NCBI GenBank assembly: GCA_030427505.1
Contig: JAUICH010000034.1
Location: 1 to 55,644, forward strand
Direction: 5' to 3'
DNA from: Verrucomicrobiia bacterium
GTDB lineage: Bacteria; Verrucomicrobiota; Verrucomicrobiia; Verrucomicrobiales; DEV007
Length of the DNA: 55,644 bases
Position 1 is the first letter of the stretch; each line of letters starts with the position of its first letter. The notes under the pieces were generated by a model. The model was not told where the DNA came from, did not search any database, and worked only from the letters and a program-made list of their open reading frames with translations. Below, one piece after another: positions 34,834 to 43,115 of this stretch. A program made the translations under genes and the position numbers.

Positions 34834-35913
34834 GTGACAACGCCCGGCCACAGGTTCACCGCAAGCAAGGAAAGCGATTCCCCCCCCGCCTGCCAGCGGA
34901 TCCTGGTCATCAAACCCAGTTCCCTGGGGGATGTCGTTCACGCCCTGCCGGCCGTGGCAGCCTTGAGAGCCGGGCTCCCGGACGCCCACATCGCCTGGCT
35001 GGTGAATACGGAATGGGCGCCACTGCTGGAGGGGAATCCCCACATCAATGAAATCATCCCGTTTCCACGCCGGAACTTTCGCGGGCTATTCGGGTTGTGG
35101 AAGGCATACCAATGGGGCCGGCAAGCCCTGCGGCCTAGGGGCTTGGACTTGGTGGTGGACTTTCAGGGCCTGGCCCGGAGCGGACTGATTTGTCTGGCGG
35201 CCGGTGCCCGGCGAGTGCTCGGGTTTCGCGAAGCCCGGGAGGGGGCGGCGTTTTTCTACACGGAAAAAATGGCCGGAAAAGAGGGCGATGCGCCGGTCCA
35301 TGCCGTGGACCGTTACCTGAAACTGGCCGAAGCGGCGGGCGGAAAGGTGGAGCCGCCAGCGGTCTTTTCCCTTCCGGAAGGGGGACCGCCGCCGGATCTC
35401 ACGGAAAAGGAATCCGCGTTCTTGGCGGCTCCCTTTACGCTCCTGCACCCCTTTTCCCGTGGCGCGGGGAAGTCGCTTTCCCTTGGCGAGGTGGAAGCGT
35501 TCTGTTCGGAAAGCCCACTACCTGTCTGCGTGGTGGGAGTTGGGACCGAACCCCCGCTGGCTTTGCCGGAAACTTGCCTGGACCTGCGTGGCCGGACTTC
35601 GCTCACGCAATTGCTCTGGCTGATGCGCCGGGCGGCCTGGACCGTAAGTGTGGACAGCGGGCCCATGCACATGGCAGCCGGAGTGACGGACCGCCTCCTC
35701 TCCATTCACACCTGGACGGATCCTCTGATGGTCGGCCCCTACCGGAGAGAAGCCTGGATCTACCGGGAAGGAAAGATCCGCCGGGTGGGAGACCTCAAGC
35801 CGGGAGACTTTCCCGAGCGGCGGAAGGACCGGCATCGTCCGGTCAGTGGCCCTTTACTCCCCCAAGGCGCGATGAGTCAGCTCCTGGCGCACATAGAGCA
35901 GCACCGGGGATAA
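34834..35913 (+). CDS. Glycosyltransferase family 9 (heptosyltransferase-like)
   Basis: 359 aa from a GTG at 34834, five bases after the phosphoesterase stop. The GT9 opening ILVIKPSSLGDVVHALPAVAALR is at residues 23-45. LLHPFSRGAGKSLS matches the HPG region, and the donor loop VSVDSGPMHMAAGVTDRLLSIHTWTD follows with WTDP in place of GPTDP. It is expected to transfer heptose or another sugar to the LPS core. The divergence from the GT9 at 21392 shows that they are not recent duplicates. Confidence 0.85.
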   Translation: MTTPGHRFTASKESDSPPACQRILVIKPSSLGDVVHALPAVAALRAGLPDAHIAWLVNTEWAPLLEGNPHINEIIPFPRRNFRGLFGLWKAYQWGRQALRPRGLDLVVDFQGLARSGLICLAAGARRVLGFREAREGAAFFYTEKMAGKEGDAPVHAVDRYLKLAEAAGGKVEPPAVFSLPEGGPPPDLTEKESAFLAAPFTLLHPFSRGAGKSLSLGEVEAFCSESPLPVCVVGVGTEPPLALPETCLDLRGRTSLTQLLWLMRRAAWTVSVDSGPMHMAAGVTDRLLSIHTWTDPLMVGPYRREAWIYREGKIRRVGDLKPGDFPERRKDRHRPVSGPLLPQGAMSQLLAHIEQHRG

Positions 35914-35932
35914 GCCATTCAGTTAAAGTGGA

Positions 35933-36241
35933 TCAACTGTCCAGTTCCGGCAGCACCTTGGCCACCCGCTCCTTGAGTTCCTTGCCGGGTTTGAACTTTA
36001 CGATGGCACGGGCGGGAATCGGAACTTCGCGGCCGGGATTGTTTGGATTCCGGCCCACTTTCGGCTGAGTTTTCTTCACCTGAAAAGAACCGAAGTTCCG
36101 GAGAACCACCTCGTCGTTGTGGGCCAGGCTGGCGGTAATGCTCTCGATAGTGCGCTGGATGACATCGAAAACCTGCTGCTGTGTCATCCCCGTCTCGTTG
36201 CTAATCTTAACGACGAGATCGCGTTTCGTGATCGTGGCCAT
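35933..36241 (-). CDS. HU/IHF-family DNA-binding protein
   Basis: 102 aa. The fold begins with MATITKRDLVVKISNETGMTQQQVFDVIQRTIESI. The beta arm carries RNFGSFQVKKTQPKVGRNPNNPGREVPIPARAIVKFKPGKELKERV, with the intercalating NNP-containing loop typical of IHF and HU proteins. It bends DNA and organises the nucleoid. The gene stands alone in the 3' flank of the GT9 gene on the opposite strand. Its promoter must lie in the AT-rich 166-bp gap (36242-36407), which shows AATGTTTTAAAATAC. Confidence 0.93.
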   Translation of the reverse strand: MATITKRDLVVKISNETGMTQQQVFDVIQRTIESITASLAHNDEVVLRNFGSFQVKKTQPKVGRNPNNPGREVPIPARAIVKFKPGKELKERVAKVLPELDS

Positions 36242-36407
36242 GGTGTGAGTTGGGTGAAATTAAACTAAAGAAGGAGACTGCTGAGAGCGCCTTTTGTGAG
36301 CAGGTAGCAGGCCATAGGCAAATCCCTGAGCCTTTAAAATGTTTTAAAATACAGTCCTCGCAACCTGTTCTTTGTGAGGATGTCGTAAAGTTACCGGCCC
36401 TAACGGA

Positions 36408-37322
36408 TTACCTCCACGGGTCGGCGGTGCGGAAGTGCATTTTGGCGGTTTCGGCCAGAATGGCCGGTCCAGATCTCTCGGCGAGGCGTCCCGCAGCCTC
36501 GCTGACCTGCCGGGAAGCGCCCTTTGGAAGGGGGATTCCGTAGGCCTTTCCCTGGTCGTCCAGCCAGTTGATAAAGCGTTCCCGGGCCAGGATGGAGGCC
36601 GCCGCCACTGCCACGTCAGACTCGGCTTTGGTCTTTTGCTGGATTTCTATGCTCTGACCCTTTGTCTGGAGGGCTTTTTCGAGAACTCGGGGATTGGCGA
36701 ACTGGTCACTCAGGGCCCGGGGACAGTCTGGAACCCGTTCCAGGAGATTTTCGATAACCCGGGCATGACCCCAGGCCAGCAGCTTGTTCAAGTTCCCGAA
36801 TTTTTCGTATAACTCGTTGTACCTCTTTGGGTTGATTTGAATAATATCCGCCTGCAAGCCGGGAATTTCCCGGATGGTTTCGGCTACCTGGCGGATGCGG
36901 GCGTCGGAGGAGATGCGTTTACTGTCCGTGGCGCCCGCCTCCAGCAGGGCCCGGGCCGTGGTAGGGTCCACATAGACCCCGGCGACCACCAGGGGTCCGA
37001 AGAAGTCGCCCTTGCCACTTTCATCCACCCCAATGTGGGGCTGGAACATCTCGGGGTTCAGTTCCTCCTCATAGCCGAGCTTGGCCTCGCCCAGGACATC
37101 GGGTTCCAGGGTAAACTTGATGAAATCTTCCGTCTCCTTCCCCTGGATGACGGCTTTGGGGCCTTTTTCGTAAACGGAGATGTTCAGTTTCCCCTTCGAC
37201 GCGGCGTAGAGCGTGTAGGGGCGGGGAACAAAGTCGAATCCCTTGGTTTCCAGGATCTCGCGAAGAGTCTGGGCCTGGGCGGCGGTAAGGGGTGTGGTAT
37301 AGGACGTTACGGGCTTTGGCAT
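36408..37322 (-). CDS. rnhC: Ribonuclease HIII
   Basis: 304 aa from ATG 37322. The N-terminal TBP-like domain (about 1-90) that distinguishes HIII from HII is present (LREILETKGFDFVPRPYTLYAASKGKLNISVY). The catalytic domain starts with IGVDESGKGDFFGPLVVAG (D100, E101), followed by ATDSKRISS, NKLLAWGHARVIENLLE, a DQF segment and a KAESDVAVAAASILARE element. It removes RNA from RNA-DNA hybrids. The frame upstream of 37322 continues but lies antisense to mutY and is not HIII-like. Confidence 0.94.
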   Translation of the reverse strand: MPKPVTSYTTPLTAAQAQTLREILETKGFDFVPRPYTLYAASKGKLNISVYEKGPKAVIQGKETEDFIKFTLEPDVLGEAKLGYEEELNPEMFQPHIGVDESGKGDFFGPLVVAGVYVDPTTARALLEAGATDSKRISSDARIRQVAETIREIPGLQADIIQINPKRYNELYEKFGNLNKLLAWGHARVIENLLERVPDCPRALSDQFANPRVLEKALQTKGQSIEIQQKTKAESDVAVAAASILARERFINWLDDQGKAYGIPLPKGASRQVSEAAGRLAERSGPAILAETAKMHFRTADPWR

Positions 37323-37417
37323 GCCTCGGCGATATTCTGGCGGAGCATAGAAGGGGTGTCCGGTGGGAACAATCGCTTTCTTGCATGGCCGGGTTTGGCG
37401 GGTTTGGTGACGGATTG

Positions 37418-38503
37418 ATGGAAAAGCCGCCCTTTCAGACCGATCCCCTGCCGGAAAAGGGCCGGCCGCGCTTTCAAAAAGCCCTGATCCGCTGGTTCGA
37501 AAAGTACGGGAAGGACTACCCGTGGCGGCAGACCCAGGATCCCTACGCGATTCTGGTTTCGGAAATGATGCTCCAGCAGACGCAGATCGCGACCGTGCTG
37601 GAGCGGCGCTATTTTGAGCGCTGGCTGGACTCTTTCCCAAGCGTTGCGGAATTGGCCGCTGCCCCTGAAGAGGCGGTGCTGAAGGCCTGGGAAGGGCTGG
37701 GCTACTACAACCGGGCCCGGAATCTGCAAAAAGCAGCTCGTGCCGTCCTCGAAGATTGGGAAGGCATATTTCCCAAGGAAGCCGCCAACATCGAAAAGCT
37801 ACCTGGCGTGGGCCGCTACACGGCCGGAGCGGTAGCGAGCTTTGCCTATGATACCGCGGCACCGATCGTGGATGGAAACGTGGCCCGGGTGTTTGCGCGG
37901 CTCCTTGATTTTCAAGGCGAAGTCGATACCCCGGCGGGCCTGAAACAACTCTGGGCCTGGGCTGAAGTCCTGATGCCGTCCCGCGACGCCCGGAAATACA
38001 ATTCCGCCCTGATGGAACTGGGCCAGCGAATCTGCCGGAAATCCAGTCCACTCTGCCAGGAATGCCCGGTCTCCGCCTTCTGTCAGGCACGGGAACCCGC
38101 AAAATTGCCCGTCAAACGGGGCGGAAAGCGCACGGAACGGAAGACAGAGGAAGCGGTTTTTGCTCTGTCGCGAGCGAAGGTTCTTCTGGAACAGGAAACT
38201 GGCTCCCGCCGGAAAGGTCTCTGGAAACTTCCACTCCATTCCGGCCCGGCCTCGGATTCCGGGGCGGAAGCTTGGCCGGTCCTGTTGCGGACTCAGTACG
38301 GCATCACCCACTACCGGGTGGAGTTGATCGTGCGCCAAGCTCCGGAAGAAATGGTGTCCGAATTGGAAAAAGATCCCCACCGCCGCTGGTTCGCGCTGGG
38401 AGACGAGCTGGAAACCGTGGCCATGGCGGCTCCTTTTCGGCGGGCCCTGGAGGTGGTGCTTAGGCAGGAGCAGGAAGCGGGCGACTTTCGCCTGGAGGGG
38501 TAG
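37418..38503 (+). CDS. mutY: A/G-specific adenine glycosylase (MutY)
   Basis: 361 aa from ATG 37418. The catalytic domain has PWRQTQDPYAILVSEMMLQQTQ with the catalytic Glu (E49). It also has the helix-hairpin-helix LPGVGRYTAGAVASFAYD and the base-excision Asp (D152 in IVDGNV). The iron-sulfur loop is C206-x6-C213-x2-C216-x5-C222. The C-terminal NUDIX-like domain (about 240-355) that reads 8-oxoguanine is present. Upstream codons to 37292 overlap the rnhC 5' end on the other strand; the two genes are divergent. Confidence 0.93.
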   Translation: MEKPPFQTDPLPEKGRPRFQKALIRWFEKYGKDYPWRQTQDPYAILVSEMMLQQTQIATVLERRYFERWLDSFPSVAELAAAPEEAVLKAWEGLGYYNRARNLQKAARAVLEDWEGIFPKEAANIEKLPGVGRYTAGAVASFAYDTAAPIVDGNVARVFARLLDFQGEVDTPAGLKQLWAWAEVLMPSRDARKYNSALMELGQRICRKSSPLCQECPVSAFCQAREPAKLPVKRGGKRTERKTEEAVFALSRAKVLLEQETGSRRKGLWKLPLHSGPASDSGAEAWPVLLRTQYGITHYRVELIVRQAPEEMVSELEKDPHRRWFALGDELETVAMAAPFRRALEVVLRQEQEAGDFRLEG

Positions 38504-38587
38504 GGACGTCCTGTTCGGCTTTGCGACTGAATTGTCCTTCAGTGGGATGTGGGCTAAAGTGCTGGTCTCCCATCCCCATAATTTCTC

Positions 38588-39838
38588 ATGAGCGATTCAA
38601 CCACCACCGAAATGCAGATGCCGGCCACGGCACCGGTTTTGCCTGACGCGGGCGGCCATTTTGGGTCCTACGGCGGCATGTTTGTGCCGGAAACGCTGAT
38701 GGCGGCACTGACGGAGCTGACGGAGGAGTATGAACGGGCCAAGGTAGATCCGGCCTTCCAGTTGGAACTGGAGCAGCTCCTTCACGACTACGTGGGCCGG
38801 CCCACGCCGCTGTATTTCGCGGAGCGGTGGACGGAAAAGCTGGGTGGGGCGAAGATTTTCCTGAAGCGGGAAGACCTGCTCCACACCGGGGCGCACAAGA
38901 TCAATAACGCGCTCGGCCAAATTCTGCTGGCCAAGCGGCTGGGTAAAAAGCGCATCATCGCCGAAACAGGCGCGGGACAGCACGGCGTGGCGACCGCCAC
39001 GGTGGCGGCGCGTTTTGGCATGGAATGCGTGGTCTATATGGGCGCGGTGGACATGGAACGCCAGGCGCTGAACGTGACCCGGATGCGCCTGCTGGGCGCC
39101 GAAGTGCGGGCGGTGACGGCTGGCCAGGCCACCCTGAAGGAAGCCGTCAACGAAGCCATGCGCGACTGGGTGACGAACGTGCGGACCACGCACTACATCC
39201 TGGGCTCGGCCCTGGGTTCGCATCCCTATCCCATGATGGTGCGAGACTTTCATCGCGTGATCGGCATCGAAGCCCGCCTCCAGATCCTGGAGCGTGAGGA
39301 ACGCCTGCCGGACCTGCTGGTGGCCTGTGTCGGGGGCGGCAGCAATTCCATCGGCCTGTTTCATCCTTTCCTGAAAGACGCGGGCGTCCGCATGATCGGC
39401 GTGGAAGCCGGCGGTCACGGCATTCGCACCGGCGAACACGCCGCCCGTTTCCAGGGCGGAAAGCTGGGCGTGCTACAAGGGACCAAGACCTGGCTCCTGG
39501 CGGATGACGACGGCCAGATCCAACTGACCCACTCCGTCTCCGCCGGCCTGGACTATGCCGCCGTGGGCCCAGAACACGCCTACCTGAAGGAACAGGGCCG
39601 CGTGGAATACACCTACGCCACCGATGATGAAGCCCTGGACGGTTTCCAGGAACTCAGCCATGTGGAAGGCATCATTCCCGCCCTGGAAAGTTCCCACGCC
39701 CTGGCCGAGGTCAAAAAGCAGGCCCCGAAAATGTCCAAAGACGACATCATCATCTGCAACCTCTCCGGCCGCGGCGACAAGGACGTGGAACAGGCGGCAA
39801 AGTACATTTTCGGAGAGAGCGGGAAGAAGGAAAGCTGA
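38588..39838 (+). CDS. trpB: Tryptophan synthase beta chain
   Basis: 416 aa. [17 protein letters not shown] opens the conserved part. The PLP lysine K104 lies in [13 protein letters not shown]. The [17 protein letters not shown] loop, the phosphate-binding [10 protein letters not shown] and the C-terminal SGRGDKD are canonical TrpB1. It joins indole and serine to tryptophan. No trpA or other trp gene is adjacent. Instead it precedes three copies of an unrecognised membrane-anchored family. A hairpin at 39846-39866 may separate them. Confidence 0.96.
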   Translation: MSDSTTTEMQMPATAPVLPDAGGHFGSYGGMFVPETLMAALTELTEEYERAKVDPAFQLELEQLLHDYVGRPTPLYFAERWTEKLGGAKIFLKREDLLHTGAHKINNALGQILLAKRLGKKRIIAETGAGQHGVATATVAARFGMECVVYMGAVDMERQALNVTRMRLLGAEVRAVTAGQATLKEAVNEAMRDWVTNVRTTHYILGSALGSHPYPMMVRDFHRVIGIEARLQILEREERLPDLLVACVGGGSNSIGLFHPFLKDAGVRMIGVEAGGHGIRTGEHAARFQGGKLGVLQGTKTWLLADDDGQIQLTHSVSAGLDYAAVGPEHAYLKEQGRVEYTYATDDEALDGFQELSHVEGIIPALESSHALAEVKKQAPKMSKDDIIICNLSGRGDKDVEQAAKYIFGESGKKES

Positions 39839-39845
39839 GCTTGCA

Positions 39846-39866
39846 CGGAAACTAGCGAAGTTTCCG
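39846..39866 (+). terminator. Hairpin after trpB
   Basis: CGGAAACT (39846-39853) and AGTTTCCG (39859-39866) pair perfectly around a five-base loop, seven bases after the trpB stop. No U tract follows, so it may attenuate instead of ending transcription before the paralogue array that starts at 39986. Confidence 0.4.
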
Positions 39867-39985
39867 CCCTGGATCTCGGAATTTTCCAGGTGAAGGGACT
39901 GAGAGAAATATTTTCTCGCAAGCGGGTAGTGGCGGCGGCCAAGATGAAGTTTCCTGAAAAGGGATTCTCTTCTAACCACTGAGTC

Positions 39986-41542
39986 GTGCCCAGACCCCTG
40001 AAATATCTTCTCTGGTTTCTCGTGGCCTTGGTGGGATTGGTCGCGATCTACTACCAGATCGCCAATTGGGCGGGTCGGCGGGCCTGGGCCAAAACGCAGG
40101 CTGAGTTGCGGGCGGCAGGGGAGCCAGTGACTCAAGGGGAGTGGGCGGCCCGCTTTCCGGTGGTGCCACCGGAGGACAACTTCTGTGCCATCGATTTACT
40201 GCGAGGCGTGACCGAGGTGGAAGATGGAGACGAATTCTCAGGCGAATCCGCGGAAAAGAGACAGCGGTTGGAGGAATTGGATGCGCGAAAGTATTTCGAA
40301 GAACACTTTGAGAGCGAAGATGTCCCCAGACTGGGAAATTTCCGTTCCGGTATCGAGTGGAGCCTGAGTGGTTCCGAATCGAATCCAAACGGCGGCCCAA
40401 AAGAAAATGCCTTGAAGCAAACGACCGAGGAAAGAGTCGCCAGCTACTTGGATGAATTTGAAGATGTGTTCGTCGAGTTGGATGAGTCCAATCATCGGCG
40501 CCATGCGGTGTTTGTGCCGGCGGCCGGGGGAACTTTGGATCGCGAGAGCATATCCCTGCTCTCGCCGGCTCCCTTCCCCAAGGCCATGTTGAGTCTTCAC
40601 TTCGGACTGGGGTTGAGAATGTTTGCGGCCCTGGACCGTGGTGACGGAGAGACTTGCCGGCAGAGCGTGATTACGTTGCTCAGGCTGGCGGAGGCAAACG
40701 CCAATGAACACAGGTCCATGGCCACGATCTGCAGCATCCTTCAGATGCGGATGGCGGACGACGGGCTATTCAGGTATTTGAACGGCAAGTGGTATACTGG
40801 TGAGGAGGACCTAGGGGACCTTTCCGTTGCACTGAATAGGTTGAACTACCGGGAGACGTTCAGAGAGATCACGAGAACCGAATGGGTCGTGGGAACCGAA
40901 TGTCTCACTTGGTTTCAGCGGTCAACTCCGTCGAATGGTTACAGGTGGCCAACCTTGGACGATGTCTATGTTTGGGGGCCCTCGGGTTGGATCGATCAGA
41001 ATAAGGCAAATCTCTGCCGGATGTATTATTCCGGAGTGATGAAACCTGATGAGGAATCCGGGCGTGGGTTTCTGGGAATCCAAAGACGAACTGAAGAGAA
41101 TGTCAGCAAAGTGCTGAAAGCGAAAAGTTGGTGGAATCCGTGTTATGCGGGAGCGGCTATCTTTGCGGAATCCACGGCTACGTGTTTGGAGCCGGTGGCT
41201 TATGCAGAGACGATTCGCGTTCAGGACCTCACAGCTTTGACTTTGGAGTACTATCTTCTAAGAAGGGGCGAGTATCCGGAAGGATTGGAGGAACTGCCAA
41301 GCGAGTTCCTAATCGAACCGCCATTGGACCCCATGGATGGGCAAGTCATGCGCTACCGCAAGACGGCAAACGGATACCTGCTGTATTCGGTAGGCTGGGA
41401 TGGAGTGGACGATGGAGGCGCAGTCGATCCGGGTTCCCAGGGAGCGGGCAAGCCTTCGATCGCCAGTTTTGACTACAAAGGGGATTGGGTTTGGGAAATC
41501 AAACGCAATAAAAGGGATAACCAAAATGCAGAGAAGCCCTAG
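39986..41542 (+). CDS. Paralogue 1 of a membrane-anchored family of unknown function
   Basis: 518 aa from a GTG. A transmembrane helix (about 6-28) precedes a GRRAW-KTQAELRAAGEPVT stretch and VPPEDNFCAIDLL. The middle is helical, with LVMADDG-like segments (MADDGLFRYL) and the shared GPSGWIDQNKA motif. The C terminus reads PLDPMDGQVMRYRKTANGYLLYSVGWDGVDDGG and YKGDWVWEIKR, a pattern reminiscent of pseudopilin GspG-like C termini (DPxxxxxxYxYxxxxxxYxLxSxGxDG). No enzyme domain is recognised. It is the first of three tandem copies, 147 bp after trpB and 8 bp before the next copy. Confidence 0.72.
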   Translation: MPRPLKYLLWFLVALVGLVAIYYQIANWAGRRAWAKTQAELRAAGEPVTQGEWAARFPVVPPEDNFCAIDLLRGVTEVEDGDEFSGESAEKRQRLEELDARKYFEEHFESEDVPRLGNFRSGIEWSLSGSESNPNGGPKENALKQTTEERVASYLDEFEDVFVELDESNHRRHAVFVPAAGGTLDRESISLLSPAPFPKAMLSLHFGLGLRMFAALDRGDGETCRQSVITLLRLAEANANEHRSMATICSILQMRMADDGLFRYLNGKWYTGEEDLGDLSVALNRLNYRETFREITRTEWVVGTECLTWFQRSTPSNGYRWPTLDDVYVWGPSGWIDQNKANLCRMYYSGVMKPDEESGRGFLGIQRRTEENVSKVLKAKSWWNPCYAGAAIFAESTATCLEPVAYAETIRVQDLTALTLEYYLLRRGEYPEGLEELPSEFLIEPPLDPMDGQVMRYRKTANGYLLYSVGWDGVDDGGAVDPGSQGAGKPSIASFDYKGDWVWEIKRNKRDNQNAEKP

Positions 41543-41550
41543 ATTGAGAA

Positions 41551-43107
41551 ATGCCGAAACCCCTCAAGTATTTCCTGATTTTTCTGGCCGTCGTCTGCGC
41601 GATGGTGGTGGGCTACTATCAGTTTGCCAACTACGCCGGCCGCAAGGCGTGGGCGGAGACCCAGGCCAAGCTGAAGGCCGCCGGCGAACCCGTTACGCGG
41701 GAAGAATGGCTGAGCCGGAAAGTGAAAGTTCCGCCGGAAGAAAACTTCGGCGCGGTGGAGCCTTTGCTTGGAATCGCCGAAGTCATCAATGGCGATCCGG
41801 ATGCTGGCGAACCAGGGGCGAAGCGGCAGCGCTTGAGCGAATGCAATCCATTGGAAAAAGTGAAAGGCTCCCAGGTGGATCTGCCGATTGCTGTCAGTTT
41901 CCGCGCGGGGGGCTCTTTTGATCTGCTAGGATGGGCGGAGGTTTTCTCCAAGACGGACGTCTTTGAGGAAGGCGAACCGGTTCCTGAAGATCCCGTGGCG
42001 GTTTTAAGAAAGGTTCTGGAGCCAAACCAGGAGATTCTGGAAGCTTTACACAAAGGAAATACGCGGCCACATGCCCTCCTTGAACCGCCAATAGCGACGC
42101 GTTTCAAAAAAGAGGAAGAATGGATCAGTTTGGCGCTGCCGCACTTTTCATGCATCCTCGGCGTGGCAAAGGCCCTGCGTTTTCATTGGGCCATGGCCAC
42201 GGCGCGGGAAGATGGCGCTGAAGTGCTGAAGTGCCTGGTTACCCTGATGCGGCTGGCGGAACTGTCTAACAATGACGATACCCTAATCGGCTCGATGGTC
42301 GGCGCTTCAGTAGTCGCTATGACCGATGACGGTGTGCATTCATTCCTAGAAGAGGGCCGGTATCAAAGAGTTCAGGATCTTCGGGCAATAGGATCGGTCG
42401 CGCGGAAACTGAAAGCTTCCATGACGCTGGCGGAGAGGTTTCGGTTCGAGTGTTTGTTTGTGGAAGAGGCGTTGGATAAATTGGGTTCCGAACACAGCCC
42501 ATATTCAGCTATCAATGACTATCGAGAGTATCTGTACCGGTATGGTCCTTCCGGTTGGATCGATCAAAACAAAGCAGCATTTTGGGATGCAATCTATTAC
42601 TCCATTATCGAACCGGAAGAGAGAGGTCTCGGGTATGCGGCTATCGATAAACGTTGTAAAGAGACTGTGGCAACCTTCAATCGAAGTGGCGGGTGGATTA
42701 ACCCACATACTATGTTCGCGAGGGAAAGTTTTGGTGCTTATACCAGAATAAGCTTTGAACTGATCTACTCCAGGACGCTCGTGACCCAATGGATCACCGC
42801 GATTGAGTTGGAGCTATACTATCTTCAGAATGGGAAGTATCCGCCTTCTTTGGATGAACTGATAGATGAGAATAGAATTGAACTTCCCCACGATGAGATG
42901 GGTCAGCAAGCCATGCGGTATAGAAGAACGGAAGGTGGCTATCTTCTCTATTCCATAGGCGCGGACGGCACAGATGATGGCGGTAAGGTGTCTCTCGATT
43001 CAACTCACCCGGAGCGGACGCGCTTTCTGGATGAGAAGTACAAAGGCGACTGGGTCTGGGAGATCCACCGGACCGGCAGCCGTGAGCTGGAGGGTGAGAA
43101 TCCCTGA
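41551..43107 (+). CDS. Paralogue 2 of the same membrane-anchored family
   Basis: 518 aa. The transmembrane start reads MPKPLKYFLIFLAVVCAMVVGYYQFANYAGRKAW, followed by AGEPVTREEW and VPPEENFGAVEPLLGIAEVINGDPDAGEPG. A MTDDGVHSFLEEG segment, GPSGWIDQNKA, a LDELIDENRIELPHDEMGQQAMRYRRTEGGYLLYSIGADGTDDGG tail and YKGDWVWEIHR mark the family. It is adjacent to copies 1 (8 bp) and 3 (8 bp from the stop to ATG 43116), so the three are almost certainly one transcript. The sequence is clearly diverged from copy 1, showing that the duplication is old. Confidence 0.72.
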   Translation: MPKPLKYFLIFLAVVCAMVVGYYQFANYAGRKAWAETQAKLKAAGEPVTREEWLSRKVKVPPEENFGAVEPLLGIAEVINGDPDAGEPGAKRQRLSECNPLEKVKGSQVDLPIAVSFRAGGSFDLLGWAEVFSKTDVFEEGEPVPEDPVAVLRKVLEPNQEILEALHKGNTRPHALLEPPIATRFKKEEEWISLALPHFSCILGVAKALRFHWAMATAREDGAEVLKCLVTLMRLAELSNNDDTLIGSMVGASVVAMTDDGVHSFLEEGRYQRVQDLRAIGSVARKLKASMTLAERFRFECLFVEEALDKLGSEHSPYSAINDYREYLYRYGPSGWIDQNKAAFWDAIYYSIIEPEERGLGYAAIDKRCKETVATFNRSGGWINPHTMFARESFGAYTRISFELIYSRTLVTQWITAIELELYYLQNGKYPPSLDELIDENRIELPHDEMGQQAMRYRRTEGGYLLYSIGADGTDDGGKVSLDSTHPERTRFLDEKYKGDWVWEIHRTGSRELEGENP

Positions 43108-43115
43108 ATGTTGTG

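Noticed and set aside
37323-38102. Upstream extension of rnhC to 564 codons
   Set aside because: It is antisense to mutY and rich in Arg, Pro and Ser; the RNase HIII-typical N-terminal domain starts at ATG 37322.
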